Of a stretch of DNA of 64,000 bases, positions 52,456 through 62,801 are shown in pieces. Within the stretch, counting starts at the first letter, position 1. Each line of letters opens with the position of its first letter. The DNA comes from Tubulanus polymorphus. Taxonomy: Eukaryota > Nemertea > Palaeonemertea > Tubulaniformes > Tubulanidae. A program made the translations under genes and the position numbers. Location: assembly GCF_964204645.1 (NCBI RefSeq), contig NC_134029.1, positions 15,492,850 through 15,556,849 on the forward strand, read 5' to 3'. The notes beneath the pieces are model-generated. The model was not told where the DNA came from and searched no databases. It worked only from the letters and a program-made list of their open reading frames with translations.

Positions 52456-52598
52456 AGTGATAGGGGTTTAGTTGTTCTAGATTAAAGGTTGAAAGGTTGA
52501 GTGAGTAAAAAATGGAGGCGGGTCATACTAGTTATTTTTCATTTTTTATGAGCTCGACCTTTCGACCTTTGATCTAGAACAACTAAACCCCTATTACT
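52456..52598. repeat. terminal palindrome of copy 4 (143 bp)
   Basis: It reads AGTGATAGGGGTTTAGTTG...CAACTAAACCCCTATTACT. One inner arm has GGTTGAGTGAGTAAA and the other, read outward, GGTCGAGCTCATAAA. The same two arm types occur in the opposite order at 62615. Confidence 0.92.
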
Positions 52599-53086
52599 AA
52601 CGTAAATTGATTTACGAATAGAATTAATCGATTGACTCATTTTAAGGATCATGGTTTCGTGAAATTCATTAAAGTTCTAAAATTTGCGATCAATTTAAGC
52701 CGAAAATGATTTCAACTATCCGCCATGTTGACACTTGTTCGCGGTAAATTACGGATCCGGACTGATAATTAGTCTGAATCCGTGATTTACGGTTGAGTTT
52801 GACGCTCGAGGTTCCTCCGGTATTTGTAGGCTTTTCGGGATGTACTTTTATCGATGGATGACAATGCTTTGGGTTATTTTTGTCGCAGTTTAAAACCGGA
52901 AATTACACGGGATTAATTCATTATAAATTACTGTGCGCAAATTCGAAATGGTCAGACGCTGAGTTATATTTCTGTCAGAATTGAAAATTACGTTTAAAAG
53001 TATTAGTAGTCGAATCTGAGAGGAGGTACATTTGATGAAAAAAATATTGTCTTGAAAGTGAAATAGGTAATAATCTCGAGAATTAC
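52599..53086. other. intron sequence, no feature
   Basis: No gene, repeat or RNA recognised after the terminal palindrome. Confidence 0.4.
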
Positions 53087-53657
53087 AATAGGGTTTCTAC
53101 AAAGCAGCAGGAACCCTAAATATGCATAATTTGTATCTGTTTTCGTCTGACATCGTTCATTTGGGATATTTCTCTTTACCGTATAAAAACATATCTCAGT
53201 TTGGTCTTAACACAACCAGTGGAAGGGTGCAGTCTAACTAAATCATAGTTTTTATATCTAATTTATAATGTAGCATTTATTGAATTAAAGGTTTATTAAT
53301 GGTAACATACACATAACTCGTAATAGTGAAAATGAAAAAAAAATCCGTGTTTTTGGAGAATCCCGCCATTCCATGATTCCCCGATATGACAACACAGTTA
53401 GCACAAGCGAGCTACAGGGCCAATTGTCCGTCATTTCACATTAGATGTGTGTTAGTGCTGTTGCATTTCTGGTTTACCTCACACGTAAACACTACACATA
53501 ATATTAGCCTACGTAACATATTTCTGCGTGAATTTAAGTTATTTTATGTGTGTGAGCATATATCATGACCCGTGAACTGTCTGACTTGTGGGTTATTCCT
53601 GTCATAACAATTGACTAATTAGGGTTTCTGCTGCCTCGGCAGAAACCCTATTGGATT
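53087..53657. repeat. ~570-bp element with hairpin-bearing inverted ends (AGGGTTTCTGC family)
   Basis: The left end CAATAGGGTTTCTACAAAGC (then AGCAGGAACCCTAA) returns inverted at the right end (TTAGGGTTTCTGCTGCC then TCGGCAGAAACCCTATTG). Each end is itself a hairpin. The right edge of the PolB insertion at 21418-21455 is the same motif. Confidence 0.7.
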
Positions 53658-54892
53658 CCTGCTGATTATTATTTTAACATACTTTCCACTGAGTTTCGTC
53701 ACATAAAAATCATCTTCTATTAGATTTGACTATTAACAACTTTGAGACGAAATGTTAAACTCTGATAATAGTATAACAGTCACTTTCTGCGCGTAGTTTC
53801 TATGGATGTACTGTGCTTCCTGTTTTAAACTTGAAGTTACTTAAAGATAACACCGGTGGAAATAGATCAATCATGGCGCGCATACTGGTGCGAATCTGAA
53901 AGTTTGTGACGTCATTTCATATATAAATAAAGAAGGAAGGCTCCGAGAATATCCAAATCACAGGTTACTGTGAATAACTGGGGTTCGACCATTCACAAGT
54001 TATAAATGTACTTCTTGTTTGTGAAGTATGTTTATTCATTCTGTTATTAAAAGCAGTTCCTTTTAAACAACCTATAATAGTATAGTTTTGTTCATGGATA
54101 TCAATACTTCGAAAAATCAACAGCGGTTTATTTAATTACTGTACCGGTACGCGTTTTCTTAATTGAATTGAATTGGTCCGGTCCAAAAGGGGGGTCATAC
54201 TTGTTAGCGTCAGAAAATGTCAGCGTCGGTGATACCTTGTTATCGTCGATATTAAACGGTCTAAAGTCGTTTATACATCACATACATTACAAATTGGAGG
54301 TCACTTGTACGTGTACATCACATCGTGACGCAGCGGCGATGGTAATGTCATAGAAGAACAAAGTCAGTTGAAAATACCTACCCACTGCACCGATAAAGAA
54401 TGATTGCTGGCCAGCAGAGTCCAGTGACAGTTAGTAATGGGGAGTGATGGTACCGTTCGTGATTATATTTTAATAATGGTTATTGGACGTCAATTTCATA
54501 TGTGAATTGTAATCCCCATCTGATCGCTAGACTTCTCAGACTGACCTGTCACTCCGCGACTAATAGTAACACTATGAGGCCCTCCCTCCTGCACAGTTTA
54601 CCCTATAGGCCAAATTCGGTTTTCTTATCTAGTCGACTTTTTTCGGAACTGATAATAACCGAATATGCGCTTAAACTGTCACTAGGGAATGGTCAAAACA
54701 TCCTTTCGATGTTATTTCCCCCAAAACCTGGCATATTAGTACTTTAGTAGCACATGCGCATAGTAGCACATGTGGGTGAACGTATCCATGTTGTGAGTTG
54801 ACCCCTAGGTGACACTTTTTCAAAAAAACGGAATGTAACGAACTGATTTCGGGTGAAATCTTTGCTCGCATCCCTGAACGACATTCTATCCA

Positions 54893-54938
54893 GAAAGGCA
54901 GAAACCCGTTATCGCTGCTTGCAGCTATATTTGATATT
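54893..54938 (-). repeat. dispersed GCTGC-hairpin / GATAACGGGTTTCTGC motif
   Basis: Minus strand: ATATAGCTGCAAGCAGCGAT followed by AACGGGTTTCTGCC. It is the same as the left edge of the PolB insertion and 62766-62801. Confidence 0.75.
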
Positions 54939-56984
54939 ATATTTCTACCTTCAGGGTTTACATTTCAGGGTTGTTTAGGCCTTCGCAGTGTCACTGAAAT
55001 AGAATAAACAGAGTGCTTCGTGATAACAAGTGCCAGCTAAATTCCCCAGAAAAGAAAAGCTAATTCGAACATGTTTAAACAGCGTTTGTATTTCAAATAC
55101 GAGATGAACCTGTAATATACTAGTTGATTCGAATTAACTGGTCTACTCGTCTCTGGTTACGAATCTGACGAATACATTAAAGAATTTATCTTCCAAACAT
55201 GTATTTCGAAATGTCCATGTTTTATAACCACTGTTAGAAATTACACCTTTCGACTTCAAAGTGAGTTTGCCTCCATCCGGAGTTTTCTTTACATGCGTTA
55301 TTTAGTTGATGAGATGTCCCATTGACATCGCTTTTAGCCTCAATTGTGCAGCCAGTAAAAAACTCAGCCAAACATTCTTATTAAAGCCTCATATGTCTGA
55401 GTGTGCTGTTGTGGTGTACTTTATTTGTACCTATGCATATTTTCAAACTGCAATAAATTACATACTTGTGGCCCATGCCATGTTCACTGAGTGTAGTTAG
55501 TTTCTCGTTCCTCGAGAGCTATTACAAGCGTGTCGTATATGTTTACCGCAATCCAAAGCACACCATTTTTACAGTCATTGTATTAACGAAAGATCCGATT
55601 AATGGGCTTGAATGCGCTGCAAAAATGGATATGGCAACTCTGTATTCAAGATTACTTCACATTATATAGGGTTGAATGGTGATAGAAGTTGATCACAATA
55701 GTATTAAGAAGATTTTTGATTAACATTTTATCAATAATTCGATCGGATGATTTATTTCACAAGTTGAATTAATATGCGGATGACTACATCACTTGGCTTG
55801 TACGTGCACCTTGTACCAACGCGATCGGTACCGTAGTGGTCTTAAATTCCTTGTTTTGGGCTGGGAGAGGAAGTGGGAGTCTATAAATTTGAAAAGTTGG
55901 AAGACAAAGTCCTCGAAAGCCTTTAATTTTTAGAGTTAGACCGAAATTATCGCCGAGTTGTATGGAAGTGTGGCGTTCTTTTGTTCATTTACTGCAGACA
56001 TATTGCGTGGCAACAGTCGGCGTCTGGAGATTCCTCATTAACGGGGTTTCCTTTGTATCGCAACAACCAAACAGAGCTACGCGCACCTGCTACGGAGTCT
56101 ATAGACTGTTAGTAACACATTTTCCTTGCCAAACTTGTATTCTTAATCTATATTGGGCTATATTGAAAGTTTTCGTTTTTGTGGTTTCGTGTGGGGGTTT
56201 TGGTTATAAAATAAATAAATTCTCGATTTTAGAATTCTTTTAATTTGTTAATAGTGGGTTTTTTATTTTATCTTCCGTTCACCACGTTTGAGTGTGTTTA
56301 TCGCACTACCAGTAAGTTACTGTTTTGGTATATTATATTTCATCAATTTGCAAAAACAGATATATAGTTTTAAAATCATTAAGGGAAGGATTAACACGCT
56401 GTCACAAAAATATAATGTTATTATCCTCTCATTTGTAGATTTGAGTTTTGAGCGTTTTGAGCGTCATTAAATAAACGTAATATAAAATATTTTATTGACT
56501 TTTTGCCGTTGGTCGCATTCACCCAAAGCCGTTCTCATCGAGCCAAAACGTGCGTATGAATATTCGGATGAATTTTACGCAATTACGTTGGATTCGCAAT
56601 ACACGCCGATGTAGCTGGCACGGTTACTCTTCAAACCGCGAACGAATCTATGCGTATATTACAAATTGCAACCCTCTTTCGTTTACTGATAATTTGAACT
56701 TTGACTTCATAAAGCTGTGGTAAAATCTTTATCATTAAAAATGACATGAATTTATAACTTATAACTCCTATAACCGCCCATATTTCACTCTAAAGCAAAA
56801 CAAATCGATCGGACGTATTTGTTCCTGCCTACCACTGTTCGAGGCGTCAAGTCTCACTGTAGTGCCCAGGGTAGTTGTTAAAGCAAACAGATCAACATAA
56901 TTTAAAGAGTAGTAGAATGAACAATGCAATATGTTTCAATCGATATTGTAAAAGCTGTACCTCGAAAGCACAGGACCTTTGGTC

Positions 56985-57170
56985 CTCTAGTTGGTTTTCT
57001 CATGTGGTCACCAGTGGTGGTGATCAGTGAATGATTTAGCATTTTCATATCATATTGATACCCCCGTTAGAGGTATTAAATTCCTGCAATCAAATCCGAA
57101 ATTGTAGCTCATGACATGTTTCAGAATTGTGGTGAATTGAAACGTCATTGGTTTCCATAAATGTTCGCCG
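56985..57170 (-). repeat. single diverged pearl-type core monomer
   Basis: ATTGTGGTGAATTGAAACGT followed by CATTGGTTT matches, inverted, the 154-bp core repeat at 18519. The neighbouring AGGACCTTTGGTCCT hairpin resembles the end hairpin of that element. Confidence 0.55.
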
Positions 57171-57930
57171 CGGAGGGTTGTTAACGTTCTCACCACCCGT
57201 TGTGCGGCATACTGTATAAATTTAGATGTGGGGAAGGAACCAGCGGTCTGTAGAAGGCAGACACAAACAAGCTCATGGAGGGTTGTCTTTACGGGTTAGA
57301 TGGTGATGCTGCTGACAAATGAGTGGCCAAAGATTATCCTTCTTTATCATAACAATATATTGATCCAATGTTATTATTTCCGTCATAGTAATCCGTTCTA
57401 TTAACTAAGTATGCAACGCAGCCTGACCTCCCTAAACCAAAGCCACACTATCTACTTGCATAAGTCCACAGCGCCAAGTAGTGAGAATAATATATAATAT
57501 TCTCACTACCCTCTCCGCTCAACTCGAAAACTAATCAAATCAAATTACCTAGAGTAAAAAACATTTAAAAATATCCCGAGGCGTCAGATGAGACAGAGGA
57601 AACCCGAAAGGCTGCTATTACCCATATGGTAATGATTCAATTAAACTGCTCGTTCACTTGATAATGCGGACGGCAGCTCGGCAGCTGAACCTGACACTGT
57701 CATATCTTTCTCCACACAGAACCCTAACAAGCCACGCCTGGACCCTTCCACCCTTTGTATAATACCACTTCCAATGGGCTACGTCCGGCCATCGCTCAAA
57801 TTATGGCCCGCCGGCTCAAATCTGTGTCCCGTTTCCCAATCGTTGATATTAAACTCCATAAGGTAAAACTTTTAACGGTTTGAAATCCGAATGAAATATT
57901 CCGAATGAAATCGCAGGCACTTTCGTTGAC

Positions 57931-58299
57931 TTATTGGCTCATCCGTCTGAATAAATGTCTCTCAAAAGGTACAATGATATTTGGTATATAGAAACAATCT
58001 AGCATGTGAATGGCTTTGTGATATTCATCACTCGGAGTGGGCGGGGTCGTCACTGGAACTGGTGGATTTGGGTCGGGGATGGTATCGAATATCTCCTGTA
58101 CATCCTCCCCAGCAGTATGCATCAACGAGACAAGTTTCTTATCCGCATTTGTTACCCCATTCGCACACGCGTGAAACTCAAATGAATTCTTCTTTTTTTC
58201 TAACGTGTTGCCAACGTCAAGTAGTAACTTAGTAACGTCGCTCTCTTTCAATTCCAATGGCCTTACCGCGTTAAATTCAATATTTACTGGTATCCTCAT
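57931..58299 (-). pseudogene. LTR-retrotransposon gag fragment
   Basis: A 122-codon frame has a proline-rich linker (PDPNPPVPVTTPP) followed by YHKAIHMLDCFYIPNIIVPF and ERHLFRRMSQ. This Y-x-x-A-x-x-x-L-x-x-[YF]-F-x-P...ER-x-x-F-R pattern is typical of gag capsid regions in Ty3/gypsy-like elements. A TAA follows where the family usually continues. No pol is adjacent. Confidence 0.7.
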
Positions 58300-60973
58300 C
58301 TATTTCCGCAACAGTTTACCACCTCGTCACCAATGTAGAGTCGCCTATTAGATCCGAAGATTAGACGTAAGACTGATATTCATCAGCATCAGGGTAACCA
58401 ACTTCAGCTCCATCTTAATAGCTCTCTAATACCGGTGGCAGAACTTAATGGTGCTGTAGCACAATTACAAATACACTACAACATCCACTCTCATGATATA
58501 ATATAATATTAAACAAAACGTTAAACCAAATTAAAACCTATCATTTTACGTTCCTCTTATCCCATGTGTTGCTCTCTGTTTTCAACAAATACTTATTTTC
58601 TCACACTTAAATAAGATTCTCCCTTCAAAATTAAAACATAGGTGTACAGCCAAAGACAGGAATGAATGCTCTCGACCAAAAGGGACAAAATGTATACAAG
58701 TCAAACGAAACATGAGCCGACCGAGGACAAATGAACGACAGATCCACGAAAAGGATACGCAAACATGCGTAAGCAAATGGCAAAAATGCAAGCATATAAA
58801 ATCCCACTAGAAAGAATCTCACTAGATTCAAAAACTACATCCCAACTGAACCTTTACTCTCAACATCTATAGTATTTTAAGAAACAACTTATCAATAACG
58901 ATAAAACCTTGCCTGTATTTTTGGTTTACTATTAATAGTGATATTGAAGTTGGCATTGAGCCAATTATGTAAAATCGCGGTACGGTTTTTTATGTGTGCA
59001 TTTGTTTCATTGGTTCTCGACATGGTCAACTTTGTTAAAATTCTACGAAAAATTTTTTTTGGTGGAAAAATTCTCAGGTCTTATAGAATTGCAATGATGA
59101 CCTCGATCGGGGGGCGGGGGGTGCATATAGAATTGCAATGATGACCTCGAACGGGGGGGTTGTCTCTATTCATTGGTATATACGGGGTATTCCGGCGTTA
59201 CTAAAATGATTATGAGAAAGCCACAATGGCGAACGTTTCTTTCGACTTGATGCCGTACACGTACGAATTCAATTCCAAATGCTCATTGCTGGTGAGAATA
59301 TAATTATTTCAAATATGCGCCATAGGTATTGTCTCATTCTAATACCCGGTGATTGTTTTGATTGACATATAAGTGCAAGCGAACATTCACACGGTCTCCA
59401 CTTACGCGCTGAGTGCAAATCGTTTAGACTGTTGCACACACACGCTCGTACTACTACACTATACACTACTATATTGTGATACTGTAACACTGCTTGCTGG
59501 CGCGTGCACGTTTGACATTTCATCAGCAAAAGATGAGCGCTGTGTTTTCCATTTGATAGTGTTTGTAACAAGTTTAAAATATGTTGTGACCTGAAAATAC
59601 TTTGCCGCAAACTATAGTTAATAGGTGGAGGTCTGAATATTTTAGTGGTAAAATCCAGGATTTAAAACGATCTACTTACATTTTTATTACGGTAACAGTA
59701 TGTGTCGTAGCTTCCGCGGCCATACATTGGAAAAGGTTGTAAAAACTAGCCACCCTCTGATTTGTGATATCATATGAATTTTATTCAAATATTTTTCATT
59801 TTGTGAAAAATATTATTTTCCAGATATGAAATAGTTTTCCTGTCTACCTGTACCCTACGGAATTTTGGACATGGACCGTAAACAGAAGTATTTGGCCTTG
59901 ATTTGACTACAAAATGATTATTTCAGAAAGATAAAGTAAAATAATAACCTTGAATTCAGGAATTAAAAGATTTTTCATAAGCAATGCCCTGGCCAATATA
60001 TATGTGTATTCAAGGATACAAAAAGCTTAGAATAAAGTTAGAATAAAAGAAAACATGTTCTGAGTACTAGCGTACAGATATATTGAATATATTTTCCTAT
60101 GGAATACTGAAATGGGTTTATATTGTCAGAAAGGAGAAACATTGATAATCAATAGGAAGCAATTAAACTATTTTTAAACGTTTTTTGAATGTAGCAATAG
60201 AACTAGAGGAAATAATATCGAAATTAAGGGTATTCCATGATAGAGGACCTGTGACAACCATATACTTATTTCTATTAATCGCTACTAGTCCTATAGTTTT
60301 TATCAAATCAATATAAAACTTGGAACCAATAATCTATGGGCTAGATCTCTTCTCAATTTTCTCTTGATGTTCTATCTGGGTGAAAGACTACAATGATATA
60401 AACCCCTTGTTTTGGGATCGTAAGTAAACAAAACACAGCGGGGCTATATCAGCCGACAGGCTATTTGTTTTTATATTCATCTACTTTCTACTTTTTGTTT
60501 CTCATTGTTATCTTCTTTTCTCTTTGCTCAAATTTACTAGATCTTCTATTCCACTAATCTCTGGTCCACTTCCAAAGTAGATCAACGACGTTTGACCAAA
60601 ACGCCACTTTGTAGCCTCTCGAAGATATCCAGAACGTCAGGCTACAAAAACATATCTCACAAGCCTACGTGGATCAACTACGAGAGACAACTTACGACTT
60701 TTGACCAAAACGTAACAGGCTTGGCCTTTGGGCTGCTTGCGAGGCAAACTCAAGAAATTTTACAAATACGTTAGGCCAGAGTCTCTAGTTTTGCTGGTCA
60801 TGCAAACTCAACGACGATACCCAGAATGTCAGACCCAAAAACTTGTTTACTTGAAATATGTGCCAAAAACAAGAACATTTTCTGTATTTATACGTAGATG
60901 CGTATATTTCCTTTTAGGATTTAAATACATGTTTATCAAATTACCAAAATATTTCATTTCTATTTTCTTACAG
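58300..60973. other. intron sequence upstream of the TB exon
   Basis: No gene was recognised; contains the G-rich duplication at 59080-59160. The last bases carry a pyrimidine-rich acceptor (TTTCTTACAG) at 60973. Confidence 0.4.
59080..59160. repeat. two-copy repeat ending in G-runs
   Basis: ATAGAATTGCAATGATGACC followed by TCGA and a run of six or more G occurs twice, about 46 bases apart. The G-runs could form a quadruplex. Confidence 0.7.
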
Positions 60974-61123
60974 ATATGCGTAAGTCGGCCTGCTATTTAC
61001 AGGTGACTGGCCTATCTGCCTGTACCAATCCTATCGGAACTAATCTCACAAAAATGGCATGTTGTTGTTCGCTTGGAAAAGCATGGGACAATCCGTGCGT
61101 GAGATGTCCACTGAAAGGTTCTG
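60974..61123 (+). CDS. fibrillin-like gene, exon: first seven cysteines of a TB domain
   Basis: The acceptor is TTTCTTACAG|AT. The 150-bp phase 1-1 exon encodes MRKSACYLQ, SACTNPIGTNLTKMACCCSL, GKAWDNPCVRCPLKGS. The CCC triplet and G-x-A-W-x-x-P-C-x-x-C-P are diagnostic of TB (transforming-growth-factor-binding-protein-like) domains of fibrillins and LTBPs. The donor is G|GCAAGT, a GC-AG intron with otherwise perfect consensus. With it, the spacing from cysteine 7 to cysteine 8 (next exon) equals the usual TB spacing, while the alternative weak GT six bases earlier gives two residues fewer. Too short to show as a long open frame. Confidence 0.9.
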
Positions 61124-61417
61124 GCAAGTATCATCATTAAGGCATTTCAGATTATGTACTTCGATGTGGTGAGCTTTTAAGGGATACCAATTGAAAATGA
61201 ATCAAACTAAATCTAGCAATCTACATAGTGAAAATATGAATCCCTCTTTAAGATGAAAAGATATGTGTATCGGTTGGTATGCTCGGACGCCGTGACAAAC
61301 ACGATGGGTTTGGTCACTGGCATTCGGAATTGCATGTCATATACCACCAAACGATAAGAATTAAATGAAATCGTTCACACAATGGCTATTTCAATAGCTA
61401 CTTTCATGTATTTACAG

Positions 61418-61591
61418 CTGAACATGGTCTATTGTGCAGTGGTGAGTCATTTGGTGAGATCAATGCGATCAATGAATGTGTTCTCATACCTGAACTCTGT
61501 AAAAATGGTGATTGTATTGACACGGTCGGGAGTTTCCGCTGTCAGTGTCCACATGGCTTTACGTTAGATCCGGAAACCGTTATCTGTGAAG
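61418..61591 (+). CDS. fibrillin-like gene, exon: end of TB domain plus cbEGF
   Basis: The acceptor is ATTTACAG|CT and the donor G|GTAAGA; 174 bp, phase 1-1. It supplies the eighth TB cysteine (GLLCSG) and then a cbEGF starting N-A-I-N-E-C, with six cysteines and hydroxylation consensus C-I-D-T-V-G-S-F-R-C. A TB end plus cbEGF in the same exon is a fibrillin/LTBP arrangement. The intron before it is only 294 bp, in contrast to the 52-kb intron before the TB exon. The gene continues beyond the window. Confidence 0.9.
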
Positions 61592-62614
61592 GTAAGATTT
61601 ATTGGTACTTATCTGCTAAATGATAATGCCTAGCCAAACAGATTCTACGAGTGCTCAAAAATTCCATGGAGCTTCATCTCTAAAATTATAATCATGCCGA
61701 ATAGCTATCTAACATAATTCCGTAGCGTTGTTACTGAATAGTATGCAACTTTCAACGAATATAGCAATTCACTATGTAGAGTTGGCCCATTCCGAATTTA
61801 GTGGGGTATATTGTACTTATATAAACCTTTATACCGAACTCAAAGAAGCAATTGCACTGTAGTAACTGAACTGATGAAACTACGAGCTATTAAGGCAATA
61901 ACATTAGATGGAATGTATTTGAAAACTTTATGAGCTCAAACCTATTATCGTTTTTCCCTTGGTTGGATAGAGTTAAATGCGGAAGTCACCCAGACTGGAA
62001 GGGAATTAAAGTTCCCAGGGTAATGTTTTTTAATTTACATCACTGGAAATAAGGTCAATAACTACTCATATAAAAATTAGTGCTCACTTAAATGAGTATC
62101 TCTCTGTCTAGCGATCATGAACTGTCACAAACGCTAGTAACCGACAGCAAATTGCATTGTCCCTCAAGTCGAAGTTACAATTGTGATTAAGCGTCGGGTA
62201 AATTCATCAAGGAAATTTAAATTGGGTACACTTTTGAACGCTTGGCGATTTAGTGCTAGTTCGCAGAATGAAAATAGATCCAGAATTTAGACTAAAGGTT
62301 TTTATCATTGTATTACCGAATGGCGATCGAAGTTGATCACAATAATTTCATGAATATTGAATAACAGTTAATCACTGCGTCCTTAGAATTTGTTCATGTA
62401 TTAAGTCCATTTATATGCGGTTGACTTCATCATTGTATTGGATTGCACTTTATTTTACAATATGAAAAAATAAGTAAACAAATATAGTATAGCATGTGAG
62501 CAAATGAGAATGAGATTGCCAATGTCCCGAAGAATTCAGAGATTGTCGAGTCCGATTCCGTTTAGTGTACTCGGGTATCTTATAAACGTGCGCCAGACGA
62601 TGTGTTTAAAACAT
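61592..62614. other. fibrillin intron sequence
   Basis: No exon was found. 62325-62445 resembles 55676-55800 (GAAGTTGATCACAATA; ATATGCGG.TGAC). Confidence 0.4.
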
Positions 62615-62768
62615 AGTAATTGTATAGGCCTATATGTTGTTTCATACCAGAGGTCGAAAGGTCGAGCTCATAAAAATAAGAAATAAATTCTCGCACGCTC
62701 GAATTTATCTTTTATGTTTTACTCACTCAACCCTTCAACCTCTGGTATGAAACAACATATATACAAAT
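62615..62768. repeat. solo Polinton-type terminal palindrome
   Basis: It starts AGTAATTGTATA. Arms share TATATGTTGTTTCATACCAG, then GAGGTCGAAAGGTCGAGCTC on one side and the GAGTGAGTAAA-type arm on the other, with the tip ATTCTCGCACGCTCGAAT. No Polinton gene is near. The far ACT end is missing, where the next repeat motif begins. Confidence 0.8.
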
Positions 62769-62801
62769 ATAGCTGCCAAGCAGCGATGACGGGTTTTCTG
62801 C
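62766..62801 (+). repeat. dispersed GCTGC-hairpin / GATGACGGGTTTTCTGC motif
   Basis: ATAGCTGCCAAGCAGCGATG then ACGGGTTTTCTGC. It directly abuts the solo palindrome. Confidence 0.75.

Larger units (their letters stand above)
45956..52598 (-). mobile_element. Polinton copy 4, inverted, without PolB, with one terminal palindrome
   Basis: Minus-strand order from the right: terminal palindrome, small replication-side gene, penton, 116-aa, 73-aa, 140-aa, 138-aa, 471-aa, coiled-coil and major capsid genes, then the junction with copy 3 at about 45956. PolB, which lies between terminus and replication-side gene in the complete copy, is absent. The terminus joins directly to the leader of the small gene. 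Confidence 0.88.
53658..57930. other. intron sequence with scattered repeats
   Basis: No exon found. ORFs here (for example 54502-54747 and 55962-56243) lack domains and exon borders. 55676-55800 resembles 62325-62445. A pearl-type monomer lies at about 56985-57170. Confidence 0.4.

Noticed and set aside
61118-61119. GT donor AAAG|GTTCTG for the TB exon
   Set aside because: Poor donor consensus, and it shortens the cysteine 7-8 spacing by two residues compared with the GC donor.
61382-61567. alternative plus frame over the second cbEGF exon
   Set aside because: The true frame is fixed by the six EGF cysteines and phase-1 splice sites.
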